Below are positions 28,294-36,128 of a stretch of 64,000 nucleotides of DNA, in pieces. This stretch comes from CAIVVT01 sp963823095. GTDB taxonomy: Bacteria; Acidobacteriota; Terriglobia; Bryobacterales; Bryobacteraceae. The translations under genes and the position numbers were made by a program. The notes beneath the pieces were generated by a model. That model was not told where the DNA came from. It made no database searches and worked only from the letters and a program-made list of their open reading frames with translations. Positions within the stretch are counted from its first letter, which is position 1, and each line of letters begins with the position of its first letter. The stretch covers positions 558,001-622,000 of the forward strand of contig CAWGKI010000001.1 in assembly GCA_963823095.1 (NCBI GenBank). The letters are read 5' to 3'.

Positions 28294-28929
28294 TTAGCGG
28301 TATTTCCGCAACACCGCCAGGACCCGGCCCTGGAGTTGTACATTTTCGGCCGGAACGATGATGGGCGACATGGAGGCATTCGCCGGCTGTAGCCGAATGC
28401 TCTCCCCTTCCCGATAGAACCGTTTGAGCGTCGTTTCAACTCCGTCGACAAGGGCCACGACGATCTCTCCGTCGCGCGCCGTCTGCACTTTCTGAACCAG
28501 TACGTAGTCTCCGGCGCAGATGTGATCCTCGATCATCGAGTCGCCCCTGACTCGCAAGGCAAACGTGTCGGGCGAACCCGCGAAGTCGGTAAAATCGAGA
28601 GTTTCGGGGCTCTCCATCGCTTCAACGGGCGCTCCGGCGGCGATGGTGCCTCTCAACGGTATTCCAAAAGTAGAGCCGCTCTCGCGCTTCTCGAGACGAC
28701 TTTGCTCTGAACGCAAGTATTCCTCGGAGACCTCCAGCGAACGGCTTTCGTTGTAGCGGCGCTTGAGGTAACCCTTTTGCTGCAGAGCCGTGATGTGCTT
28801 GTGTACGGTGGCGAGCGAGCCGAGCCCGACGCCCCGTGCGATTTCGTCAAAACTGGGACAGTATCCGTTCCGCTCTGTGAACGAAGCAACAAAATCCAAG
28901 ACGTTTTTCTGCTTCGGGGTTAGGGCCAT
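28294..28929 (-). CDS. lexA: LexA repressor/protease
   Basis: 211 aa with every LexA hallmark: an N-terminal winged helix (MALTPKQKNVLDFVASF ... GLGSLATVHKHITALQQKGYL), the self-cleavage Ala98-Gly99 in GTIAAGAP, the nucleophile Ser131 in RGDSMIEDHI and the general base Lys169 in VETTLKRF. It represses SOS genes and cuts itself when RecA filaments form. The start at 28929 is preceded by a consensus-like promoter and a perfect palindrome (28936-28964), consistent with autoregulation. Full length with no frame break. Confidence 0.96.
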   Translation of the reverse strand: MALTPKQKNVLDFVASFTERNGYCPSFDEIARGVGLGSLATVHKHITALQQKGYLKRRYNESRSLEVSEEYLRSEQSRLEKRESGSTFGIPLRGTIAAGAPVEAMESPETLDFTDFAGSPDTFALRVRGDSMIEDHICAGDYVLVQKVQTARDGEIVVALVDGVETTLKRFYREGESIRLQPANASMSPIIVPAENVQLQGRVLAVLRKYR

Positions 28930-28935
28930 ACCCGC

Positions 28936-28964
28936 AGTATTGGCGAATACAGAGCGAAAGTCAA
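28936..28964 (-). promoter_or_regulatory. lexA promoter with a candidate LexA operator
   Basis: On the minus strand TTGACT (28964-28959) and AATACT (28941-28936) are spaced by 17 bp. A perfect inverted repeat GTATT-N4-AATAC (28937-28950) covers the -10 region, where an autorepressor would act. The Acidobacterial LexA site is not known to me, so the operator call is inference. The predicted transcript would begin only a few bases before the ATG. Confidence 0.5.
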
Positions 28965-29289
28965 GCTTTACAAAACTCTGAGGTTAGTTGGATCCTCGCA
29001 GGTTGTATTCATCGGCCGGGAGGGCGCCAGGTAACTGGCAATTGCCTGCACTATCTCCCAAGCTCCCAAGGCAGAGCTGCACGCAACGCGTTTGCCGCGA
29101 ACATCGTCGCGAAATGCAGAAATGGCTGGCGGCATCCGAGCGTCCCGGCTGTTCCGAACCGGGTGGCTACGTGATTGCCAGGTTGCTTTCAGGCACTCGC
29201 GCAGAGAATGCAGCCTATGCTCGTTGGATTGGCGGGTTGGATTGGCGGCCGCCAGGTCCTGAGATTTGAGGTTTGAGGAATTGAGAGTA
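28965..29289. other. Gene-free stretch upstream of lexA
   Basis: Apart from the lexA promoter at its left edge I see no gene, repeat or clear hairpin here. A 93-codon open frame at 28988-29269 has a Pro/Arg/Cys-rich composition unlike a protein. Confidence 0.4.
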
Positions 29290-29307
29290 ATGCAATCTTG
29301 CAGTTGG

Positions 29308-29947
29308 ATGGTGGCTGGTATCTTAAACTAGCTTTGTTTGTTTTGGCCAGACGGTTTCAATCGGAGTCATCGGCGGAGCCAGGGCCGGCGACGATTTGAC
29401 GGGGGGCGGGGCCACAAGTGTGTCAAAGCGATACGTGGTTGGACCCGCACTGGAAATTGGCTTGCCGCTCGGATTCGCAGTCGAGGCCGATGCGCTCTAC
29501 CGGCGCGCGGGTTTTCAGACATCCGCTTCGAATGGAAGCTACAGCATCTTCGCCGCTGAGCACGCGAATCTGTGGGAGTTTCCGGTATTGCTGAAGTACA
29601 GAATTCCGCTGACCGCCGCCAAGCCATTTCTGGAATCCGGCTATGTGCCCCGCATCATTGGCGGATCAGTCGACCGGAACTACGTGGACAACTTGCCGGC
29701 GGGGCAAGGGACGTACTCAACTTACTATTCGACCTGGTCCAACCGCAATGGGCTTGCCGTTGGCGGAGGCATACAATTCGCACTTGGGCCTCTGCGCCTG
29801 TCACCCACGGTCCGTTACACATATTGGACAGACAGCACTGTCTCGGGAGCATACGGCGGTCCCCATGCCATCTTTAGTGCGCCGCCCTGGCAGTCAACTC
29901 AAAACCAGGTGGACGTACTGCTTGGCGTCGCGTGGAAGTTTCGATAG
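29308..29947 (+). CDS. Outer-membrane beta-barrel protein (two frame breaks in the signal peptide)
   Basis: The body of the protein (from ATSVSKRYVVGPALEIGLPLGFAVEADALYRR to the terminal VDVLLGVAWKF) has the alternating pattern and C-terminal aromatic residue of a small OmpA/OmpW-like barrel. The convincing start lies upstream: MVAGIL followed, after restoring a base near 29327 and another near 29349, by KLALFVLAQTVSIGVIGGARAGDD, a normal signal peptide. Both lesions are one-base losses beside short homopolymers. The product is about 210 aa. It should reside in the outer membrane. An alternative start is ATG 29290 in the same frame. Confidence 0.65.
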
Positions 29948-30058
29948 CCTACGCGGGCCGGCGCATGGCGCGTGGGGAGAAGAGCCTGCAACGCTCGCCC
30001 GGCGACACAAGCCAGGGCGGTAACGATAGGAAGCAGCCGCGCGGAAAGCTCGAATTCG

Positions 30059-30286
30059 TCAGTTCATTCCGCAGGCGCCCGGGGTTGGGCACATTCCGCC
30101 GGAGGGGCAACGGGGAGCGCTATCGGCGGCGTGGCCGCCGGTATGAGCGGCAAACGTGGACAACTCGCGGTGCAGGTGCTGCTTGCCGCATTCGGGGCAA
30201 ACCAGTTCCGCCTCTTCCGAGTCGCGATAGATCAGCTTCTCGAAATTCTTCCCGCACTCTTCACAGCGATACTCGAAAATCGGCAT
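30059..30286 (-). CDS. FmdB-type zinc-ribbon protein
   Basis: 75 aa starting MPIFEYRCEECGKNFEKLIY with the CxxC...CxxC zinc ribbon (CEEC, CPEC) of the FmdB/putative regulatory protein family, then a Ser/Gly/Cys-rich tail with three more cysteines. Such proteins are small putative nucleic-acid or regulatory proteins. It is 4 bp downstream of the PBP4-like gene on the same strand, so probably its cotranscribed partner. Confidence 0.88.
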   Translation of the reverse strand: MPIFEYRCEECGKNFEKLIYRDSEEAELVCPECGKQHLHRELSTFAAHTGGHAADSAPRCPSGGMCPTPGACGMN

Positions 30287-30289
30287 GGA

Positions 30290-31603
30290 TCACTCCGTGG
30301 CTTTTGCTATCTCTAAAGCTATTGTATCAATCGCCTTCACCACGGCTGCGCGGTCGGCCGGGAAGAAGTGGTTCACAAAGACAGAGAAGGCGAAACGGTC
30401 GCCCGCGTAGCCCGAGAGGGCCGCAACATGACGCAGCGTCCCTGTTTTGGCGCGAATGAGGCGCGCGCGCGGATCCCCGCCGAAGCGATGTTCCAGCGTG
30501 CCATCCACTCCTCCCACGGGCAGAGCTGCAAGGAAGCTGTCGCGCCATGGCGCGTTCTGGATGCTCAATAAGAGAGCGGTTACCGCCGCCGGCGTCACAA
30601 GGTTCGAACGACTCAGTCCCGAGCCGTCATGGATTTCGAACTGCCCGGTCGGCACTCCTTTGCCGACCAAAAACGATCTTTCCTCGTCGAGAGCCCGAGA
30701 GCGGCTGATGATCTCTCCCTGCGCCTGGAACCCAGCCTCCAGCAGAAGAGACTCGGCGTGCAGGTTGACGCTGCACTTCTCCATGGTCTGGAGGATCTGG
30801 CTCAGCGGAGGTGAGGAACGCGTTGCGAGTTCTACGCTGCCAGCAAGGGTAAACACTGGGGCATTGGGTTGACGATGCCTGGCGCGGGCCTGCCCTCCAA
30901 CCGCGATTCCCCGGTCCTGCAGGACTTGCCGAAATCTCTCCGCGACAGCCAGCGCAGGATCGCGGATGCCGCGCTCATCGTCGCCGGCGCCGGTCACATT
31001 GTCGTTCATCATCCAGGCGCTGACCGGGGACTCGCCGCCCCCTGCGGAGTCCTCGACGGTCCAATCGGGACCGTAGGGTTCGAAGGGATAGCGCGTGTCG
31101 TCGCCCACGACGTCGCCCTGGATGCGCTTCACGCCCTTGCCGGCCAGTTGCGCGGCAAGCGCACCCAGGGCGGCGCCGCCATCGCCTGGATGACGACAGG
31201 ACTCGAACGGATAGACGCGCCCCGAGAGCGTGGGATCCCCGCCCGCAATCAAGGTCAGGTCGCCGCTGATGACGCCCGCGCCGTCCGGCTCCGCCGCGGC
31301 CAGGACGCTCGACTTGAAACGGTACGCCGCGCCAAGCTTCGCCAGAGCGAACGCGCCAGAGAACAGCTTTGTGTTGGAAGCCGGAGTAAAGCCGGTGGTT
31401 CCATGGTGGTCGAACACGACTCGGCCCGTTCCCATTTCCACAACGCGCACTCCCACCAGAGCACGGTCCAGCGGAGGAGCGGCGATCAATATCCGTAGAT
31501 GGTCGGCAAGCTGGTCTTGAGCGAGCAGCGCGGAGGCGAGACACAAGACAAGCAGCGGCAGCAGGCAGCGGCCATTTCGGAACAGGCAGGACGTCGAAGT
31601 CAT
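30290..31603 (-). CDS. dacB: D-alanyl-D-alanine carboxypeptidase/endopeptidase (PBP4, peptidase S13)
   Basis: 437 aa with a signal peptide (LLPLLVLCLASALLAQ). The three penicillin-binding motifs are present: SNTK at Ser76-Lys79 in TPASNTKLFSGAFAL, SVN in KCSVNLHAESLLLEA, and KTG in RAKTGTLRHVAAL. The domain inserted between SxxK and SxN, typical of S13, is seen (GDLTLIAGGDPTLSG, GDVVGDDTRYPFEPYGPDW). It trims peptidoglycan peptides in the periplasm. Normal family length; intact frame. Confidence 0.93.
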   Translation of the reverse strand: MTSTSCLFRNGRCLLPLLVLCLASALLAQDQLADHLRILIAAPPLDRALVGVRVVEMGTGRVVFDHHGTTGFTPASNTKLFSGAFALAKLGAAYRFKSSVLAAAEPDGAGVISGDLTLIAGGDPTLSGRVYPFESCRHPGDGGAALGALAAQLAGKGVKRIQGDVVGDDTRYPFEPYGPDWTVEDSAGGGESPVSAWMMNDNVTGAGDDERGIRDPALAVAERFRQVLQDRGIAVGGQARARHRQPNAPVFTLAGSVELATRSSPPLSQILQTMEKCSVNLHAESLLLEAGFQAQGEIISRSRALDEERSFLVGKGVPTGQFEIHDGSGLSRSNLVTPAAVTALLLSIQNAPWRDSFLAALPVGGVDGTLEHRFGGDPRARLIRAKTGTLRHVAALSGYAGDRFAFSVFVNHFFPADRAAVVKAIDTIALEIAKATE

Positions 31604-31644
31604 GAGTTAACCAGTGTATTCATTTTGTGGTGTATTTTGGAGCC

Positions 31645-32358
31645 ATGCCGCGAACCACGCCGCGCAAGCTCGGTCCGCTCTCGTTATGGGTATTGGCGTC
31701 GAGCCTGCTGGCGCTTGGCGCGACCGTGCCCCGCCCGTCGCCTAGCGACTACCCGGCACAGAGCAGCACGCCGGGGATGACCTTCGCCGCGGAGTTTTAC
31801 GGCCGCAGCGCTCCGGCGGGCAATTCCACGATCTTTACGGGGTACTACTTAATGATCGAGGTCGCGGTGTATCCCGAAGGCGGCCATGCAGTGGTAGTAA
31901 GCCCGTCGGAATTGCGCCTTTTCATCAACGGCGCAAAAGTTGGGCTGCTGCCTCAATCGAGTTCGCTGGTTGCGGGGACGCTGAAGCACTACGGCTATGA
32001 GCACGGACTTCAAACCGGCATCGGCGTAGGTCCGATCTTCATCCCGAGCCAGCCCCGGCAGGGACCGGGCTTCCCGGGCGACCCGGCGGACCGGCAACGG
32101 ACCCGTCCCACCGCGCCCGGCCCGGGCGAGGATCCCAACGGGAAGCCACAGGATGACAAGCGCGTCTCGGAAGATCCTTCGCAAGCCCTGCCGGCGCTGG
32201 ATCTCGCAGCTGGCGAGACTTCCCGGCCCGTGAGCGGATACCTCTACTTCTTCTGGCAAGCGCCGGTAAAGAAGATCCGCAGTATGGAGTTGCGCTGGCA
32301 ACCCAGCTTCGGCGAGCCGCCCAAGGCGGTGCTCAGGCTTGTTTCGCGGCCGCGCTGA
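31645..32358 (+). CDS. Hypothetical exported protein
   Basis: 237 aa from ATG 31645 (an upstream GTG at 31627 is in frame). The N-terminus (LGPLSLWVLASSLLALGATVP) is a signal peptide or anchor. The mid region has a beta-rich segment (GYYLMIEVAVYPEGGHAVVVSPSELRLFING), followed by a Pro/Gly/Asp-rich linker and a short beta segment (GYLYFFWQAPVKKIRSMELRW). No family recognised. Its last 26 bp overlap the convergent MFS gene. Confidence 0.6.
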   Translation: MPRTTPRKLGPLSLWVLASSLLALGATVPRPSPSDYPAQSSTPGMTFAAEFYGRSAPAGNSTIFTGYYLMIEVAVYPEGGHAVVVSPSELRLFINGAKVGLLPQSSSLVAGTLKHYGYEHGLQTGIGVGPIFIPSQPRQGPGFPGDPADRQRTRPTAPGPGEDPNGKPQDDKRVSEDPSQALPALDLAAGETSRPVSGYLYFFWQAPVKKIRSMELRWQPSFGEPPKAVLRLVSRPR

Positions 32359-33565
32359 AGCGAGCTTCCAGGAAGAGCAGCAGAACGAGGGCAAGCACCA
32401 TCACCGAGCCGAACATCGGGACCGCCATCACGACGTTGATGCCCCCCCACCAGGCGTACAGGCCCACGGAAGCGGGGGCGAGAAAGCCTCCGGTCAGGGC
32501 AATCGAGAAAATGCCATTGAAAAAGCCTGGACGGTAGTACGGGAACCGGCTCCCAATGCGCTCGGTCACTAGGGGCAGCACCGCGGAGAAGGCCGCACCG
32601 CAAAGAAGAATGCCCGAGATGACTCCGAACAAATTGTCGGTAAAGGCCAGGATCAGGCAGCCGAACATGCCCAGCAGCACCGAGTAAAACAGCATCCGGG
32701 TGTGCCGGACGCGCGGCAGCAGAATTTGCGCCAGGATGCGGCCCGCCAACAAGGCGAACCAGAACAGCGCCAGCAGGAACAGCGATCGGGCCGGGCTGAA
32801 GCCTAGCTTTTGCGCGAGGAACAGGGCCAGCCAGCCGGAGACGGCGCCTTCGTTGCCAAACTGAAAAAAGAGCAGGAGCGACAGCAGCAGCGCGGACGGG
32901 CTGCGCAACTCAGGCATCACCTCGCGCCACCCGACCTGTTCATGCGCCGGCGGATCGGGCATCGAAGCCCGCGCGAAGATCACACATCCCGCCACGGGCA
33001 GAATCAGCAGCAGGACGCCCATCGCCAGATATGTGTCGGATAAAACGCTGCCCCCGACGATGAGCGCCGACAACAGACATCCCACGCCCCAGAACACGCC
33101 ACCAAGATTCAGACTCGCGGCAGGCTGGCTCTCGTACGCCGGCATTGCGGCGCGGAAGACGGCCATGTTCATCAGCCCGGCAGCCGATCCGGCCAGCAGG
33201 AGCCCGCTCATGCGTCCGCCCCAATGGTCCCAAGGGAAAGGCGGGGAGAAGAGTGATATTGTCACGATGCCAACAACCGCCAGAGCGGATGCCAGGCTCA
33301 TGCAGAAAGCCAGACCGCGACGGGTCAGCAGGCCCTTGGCCCAGACTGGCGCCGCGAGCATCCCGAGACTCTGCACTAGAAAATAGAGGCCGACAAGGTG
33401 ATAGTTAGAGTCGATGTGATGGCGCCAGACAGGTAGCAGGGCGCCGGGCAGGGCCATCAGGAGGCCCGAGATGAGGAGCCCGGAAAGCGCCTTGGCCAGC
33501 ACTGCGGCGCCGAGCATGGGCGCGTGGGGCGGTGCTGCCGTCTCATGCTCCAACTGGGGATGCAC
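32333..33565 (-). CDS. MFS transporter
   Basis: About 410 aa with twelve hydrophobic segments and an MFS-like loop (AKGLLTRRGLAFCMSLAS) after helix 2. The segments SLNLGGVFWGVGCLLSALIVGG and FFNGIFSIALTGGFLAPASVGLYAW resemble the FucP/fosmidomycin-type branch, but substrate cannot be named. The open frame reaches 33676; I chose the GTG at 33565 because a GAGGGG site precedes it, and ATG 33517 is another option. Confidence 0.8.
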   Translation of the reverse strand: MHPQLEHETAAPPHAPMLGAAVLAKALSGLLISGLLMALPGALLPVWRHHIDSNYHLVGLYFLVQSLGMLAAPVWAKGLLTRRGLAFCMSLASALAVVGIVTISLFSPPFPWDHWGGRMSGLLLAGSAAGLMNMAVFRAAMPAYESQPAASLNLGGVFWGVGCLLSALIVGGSVLSDTYLAMGVLLLILPVAGCVIFARASMPDPPAHEQVGWREVMPELRSPSALLLSLLLFFQFGNEGAVSGWLALFLAQKLGFSPARSLFLLALFWFALLAGRILAQILLPRVRHTRMLFYSVLLGMFGCLILAFTDNLFGVISGILLCGAAFSAVLPLVTERIGSRFPYYRPGFFNGIFSIALTGGFLAPASVGLYAWWGGINVVMAVPMFGSVMVLALVLLLFLEARFSAAAKQA

Positions 33566-33758
33566 CCTCGTATTGTACCCCTCGCCATGGGCGCTCCTCC
33601 CGTTTATCGGATCCGATCCCGCCGATCTACGGACTCTGGTAGAAACAAGCCAGCATTTCCTCCTGTTTTCAATCACTTACGCTTGGCACTGAAAGTGCAT
33701 GGCAGATTGCGGGGTTTTTTCCAGGCGTTTCGCCTATTGATGGGGTGTTCCCTAGTTC

Positions 33759-33798
33759 CGCCCTGCCGCCTTCCGGCCGGCAGGGCGCTCTGTTTTTC
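33759..33798 (+). terminator. Rho-independent terminator-like hairpin
   Basis: A perfect 10-bp stem (CGCCCTGCCG at 33759-33768 against CGGCAGGGCG at 33778-33787) is followed by CTCTGTTTTTC. No gene on the plus strand precedes it closely, so it may end an unrecognised short transcript or simply insulate the RNA gene downstream. Confidence 0.55.
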
Positions 33799-33913
33799 AG
33801 GACACTCCTCTTTTCGGTCCCATCCTTCCGCCGTTATTTCGCCGGCGCCGCGGCCAGCCGCGGTTCGAATCAAGCCGTAACAACAAATTCTTTCTGTTTT
33901 GTTTTATTTTCTC

Positions 33914-33942
33914 TTGACCGTCCGGACGACCGGATCTATGAT
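33914..33942 (+). promoter_or_regulatory. Sigma-70-type promoter of the candidate RNA
   Basis: TTGACC (33914-33919), 17 bp, TATGAT (33937-33942). The 30 bases before it are strikingly AT-rich (AACAACAAATTCTTTCTG, then TTTTGTTTTATTTTC) in a GC-rich genome and look like an UP element. Predicted start of transcription is near 33949. Confidence 0.7.
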
Positions 33943-33948
33943 CGGGTC

Positions 33949-34178
33949 ATTACTGAAGAAAGGAGGTGGTCCAGAATCAAATGAGTATTGGTAGTAAATC
34001 TAAACGTGAGGTGGCCGAAAGCTGAAGTTCGCCGTTCCTGTAGTCGATGTTCCCGTCAGTAGGGAACCGCAGTGCACTTGGATCGGTCACTAAGCGTACT
34101 TGAGTTCAGACGCCGCAGTCTGATCTCTCACCGCTACCGAAGAGCCCGCCGCCGGAGTCCGGCCGCGGGCTCTTTTTA
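33949..34178 (+). ncRNA. Candidate structured RNA with extended complementarity to the 16S rRNA 3' end
   Basis: About 230 nt framed by a near-consensus promoter and a strong terminator, with no protein longer than 14 codons. Near its 5' end AAAGGAGGTGGTCCAG (33959-33974) can pair with the standard 16S 3' end (CUGGAUCACCUCCUUU) over 16 nt; the only difference from the exact complement is G for A, which still pairs as G-U. Then comes ATG 33981, opening the 14-codon frame MSIGSKSKREVAES (ends 34025). Two clear hairpins follow: GTTCCC/GGGAAC (34049-34067) and CAGAC/GTCTG (34107-34122). The next genes (ParE/ParD) are on the other strand, so this is not a leader. It could be a small RNA, a small-protein mRNA or a ribosome-binding RNA; I cannot match it to a known family. 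Confidence 0.65.
34141..34178 (+). terminator. Rho-independent terminator of the candidate RNA
   Basis: A perfect outer stem (AGAGCCCGC at 34141-34149 against GCGGGCTCT at 34165-34173), an inner stem GCCGG-AGT-CCGGC, and then a T-rich tail TTTTATT. Confidence 0.85.
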
Positions 34179-34211
34179 TTTGTGCGGGCGGCGCTGGAGC
34201 GCCACCCCACG

Positions 34212-34547
34212 CTATTCGTCCAGTCCTTCGCGGCCGAACCGCGCTTCAAGGTCCTGCATGCCGTGGAGCACTCGCAGGATATCAATGCAGTCGGAAGCCG
34301 GGCGATAGAAGATCAAGACCCGGTCGAAGGGTCCCCCGACGCGGAAGACTCGAACGGATCGAAACTCCAGAGACTGCAAGCGACAGGACCAGCCCATCTC
34401 GGGCTGTGTAGCCAGGAGGGAGAGTGTTTCATGAGTCTCAGTGAGAAACCGCAATCCAAGATCGACAGACGCGTTTTGCGTGAAGTAATCGGCGATTTCA
34501 TCAAGGTCGCGATCCGCGCGAGGTCGAATCGAAAATCTGGCGCTCAC
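34212..34547 (-). CDS. ParE/RelE-family toxin
   Basis: 111 aa from a GTG that overlaps the antitoxin stop (GTGA). The sequence FSIRPRADRDLDEIADYFTQNASVDLGLRFL and the late RVGGPFDRVLIFYRPASDCIDILRVLHGMQDL carry the family landmarks, including the final IxxxRVLHG signature. ParE toxins poison gyrase; RelE relatives cleave mRNA, and the sequence resembles ParE more. It is paired with the ParD-like gene immediately upstream. Confidence 0.9.
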   Translation of the reverse strand: MSARFSIRPRADRDLDEIADYFTQNASVDLGLRFLTETHETLSLLATQPEMGWSCRLQSLEFRSVRVFRVGGPFDRVLIFYRPASDCIDILRVLHGMQDLEARFGREGLDE

Positions 34548-34804
34548 CGGCCAGTTGCCCGAGAGTGCCGCGCAACCAGATTCTTCCTCTTTGCTTCCCA
34601 ATATTGGGGCGTGATCTCAATCGGATCGCCGGACTGGAGAGCCTCAAGCAGTCTCGTCTCAAGCTGATCTTCAGCTCGGCGCTTCTGGTCCTGTCTCAGC
34701 AGCTCACGCACATACTCGCTCGGCGTACTGTAGCCATGCTGTTGGACCTGGTTCTCCACGAAGTCCTTCAATGACTGCGGGAGAGAGATATTGAGGGACG
34801 ACAT
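34544..34804 (-). CDS. ParD-family antitoxin
   Basis: 86 aa. The N-terminal ribbon-helix-helix (LNISLPQSLKDFVENQVQQHGYSTPSEYVRELLRQDQKRR) is the classic ParD type; the C-terminal tail is for toxin binding. An in-frame ATG 6 bp upstream (34810) is an alternative start. The stop overlaps the ParE start. It should repress its own promoter and neutralise the toxin. Confidence 0.9.
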   Translation of the reverse strand: MSSLNISLPQSLKDFVENQVQQHGYSTPSEYVRELLRQDQKRRAEDQLETRLLEALQSGDPIEITPQYWEAKRKNLVARHSRATGR

Positions 34805-34995
34805 GCTCATGACTCCACGTTACGCTTACCTTCATTACATGTCAATTTATGAAGGTTCAGCAAGGGGGCTACCGATCTGCTCATGCGAACGAGCGGCAGC
34901 CTGGGAATCCCCTGAGCGCCGATCGCACTCAGGACTGCCGTTGAAGGGCTAAGAAGCCCGCTCGGCTGATTGCGGGGCTGGAGCGCCACCCCACG

Positions 34996-36066
34996 CTAAT
35001 GAGTAAACGCGACGAAGCTTTCGAGCTTTGCGGCCGCGGCCCCTGAATCGATGGCCTCGGCTGCAATTCGCGCCGCTTCAAGAAAGCTGCCGGCCGCTAG
35101 GGCGGTTTTCGCGCCGTCGATTGGCTCCTGTCCCATCGCTTCCGCCGCACGATGAGCGGCGTAGATGGCCAGCGCCGCATTCGCGACGACAATGTCCCTT
35201 TGCGGTCCGCGCTCGCCCTGCAGGATCGCTCGCACCCTCGCGGCATTATGCACCGGACCGCCACCGTGAATCGCCTCCAGCGTCGAACGCTCAACGCCGA
35301 AATCCTCGGGCTGGAACAGGTGGCTGGTGACTTTGCCACTGTCTATCTCGTATGCCACCGTCGTTGTGGTGATCGTGACCTCGTCCAGACCGTCCTCGCC
35401 GTGGACTACGAAGCCGTAAACCAGGCCCAGCCGGGCCAGCGCCTCGGCAAGCAACCTGGCGATATCGGATGAGGGGGCGCCGACGATTTGAACGGTCGCC
35501 CCGGCCGGATTCGCCAAGGGGCCCAGGAGGTTGAAGACGGTTCGCGTCCTCAATTCGCGCCGCGCGGGCATGGCGTGCTTCATGGCTGGGTGCAGCGAAG
35601 GAGAGAACAAGAAGCCGATACCGATCTCACGGATCGCAGCGGCCACCCTCTGCGGCGTCACGTCCATGTGGGCTCCGAGGGCTTCCAGGACATCCGCTGA
35701 GCCCGAGAGCGACGAGACGGAGCGATTCCCGTGCTTGGCCACGCGCACCCCTGCGGCGGCTACCAGGAATGCGGCGCAGGTAGAGATGTTGATAGTGCCG
35801 AGCGCGTCCCCGCCGGTGCCGCAGGTGTCGAGTACCGGTTCGTCCACAATGCCGTGCTCGATGCGGAGGCAGCCGTCGCGCATCGCGCGCGCGAAACCCT
35901 CAATCTCCTCCGCCGTCTCGCCCTTCACGCGCAGCGCCGCGAGGAACGCGGCCAGTTGCGGCGTAGTCACTTCTCCGCTAAACACTTCTCGCATCGCTGC
36001 TTGCGCCTCGGCGGCCGTCAAGTCGCCACGGCTCATTACCTTGTGAAGGGGGTCGAGAAAGGGCAT
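34996..36066 (-). CDS. trpD: Anthranilate phosphoribosyltransferase
   Basis: About 356 aa from ATG 36066 (the open frame continues to 36102 without need). Family motifs: the PRPP-binding glycine loop in DTCGTGGDALGTINIS, AKHGNRSVSSLSGSADVLEALG, HPAMKHAMPARRELRTRTVFNLLGPLANPA and HGEDGLDEVTI. It transfers the phosphoribosyl group to anthranilate in tryptophan synthesis. No other trp gene is adjacent. It is divergent from sucC with a 62-bp gap, so promoters must be packed tightly there. Confidence 0.95.
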   Translation of the reverse strand: MPFLDPLHKVMSRGDLTAAEAQAAMREVFSGEVTTPQLAAFLAALRVKGETAEEIEGFARAMRDGCLRIEHGIVDEPVLDTCGTGGDALGTINISTCAAFLVAAAGVRVAKHGNRSVSSLSGSADVLEALGAHMDVTPQRVAAAIREIGIGFLFSPSLHPAMKHAMPARRELRTRTVFNLLGPLANPAGATVQIVGAPSSDIARLLAEALARLGLVYGFVVHGEDGLDEVTITTTTVAYEIDSGKVTSHLFQPEDFGVERSTLEAIHGGGPVHNAARVRAILQGERGPQRDIVVANAALAIYAAHRAAEAMGQEPIDGAKTALAAGSFLEAARIAAEAIDSGAAAAKLESFVAFTH

Positions 36067-36128
36067 GCTATTCTGAATCTGGTTTATCTCGAAGCCTAGC
36101 ACAGGCTCCAGGATCGACCGGAATTCCT

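Noticed and set aside
28988..29269. 93-codon frame upstream of the barrel gene
   Set aside because: No ribosome site, Pro/Arg/Cys-rich composition, no family resemblance.
33862..33871. GGTTCGAATC, a tRNA T-loop-like string
   Set aside because: The flanks do not fold into acceptor, D or anticodon arms and there is no CCA-adjacent stem.
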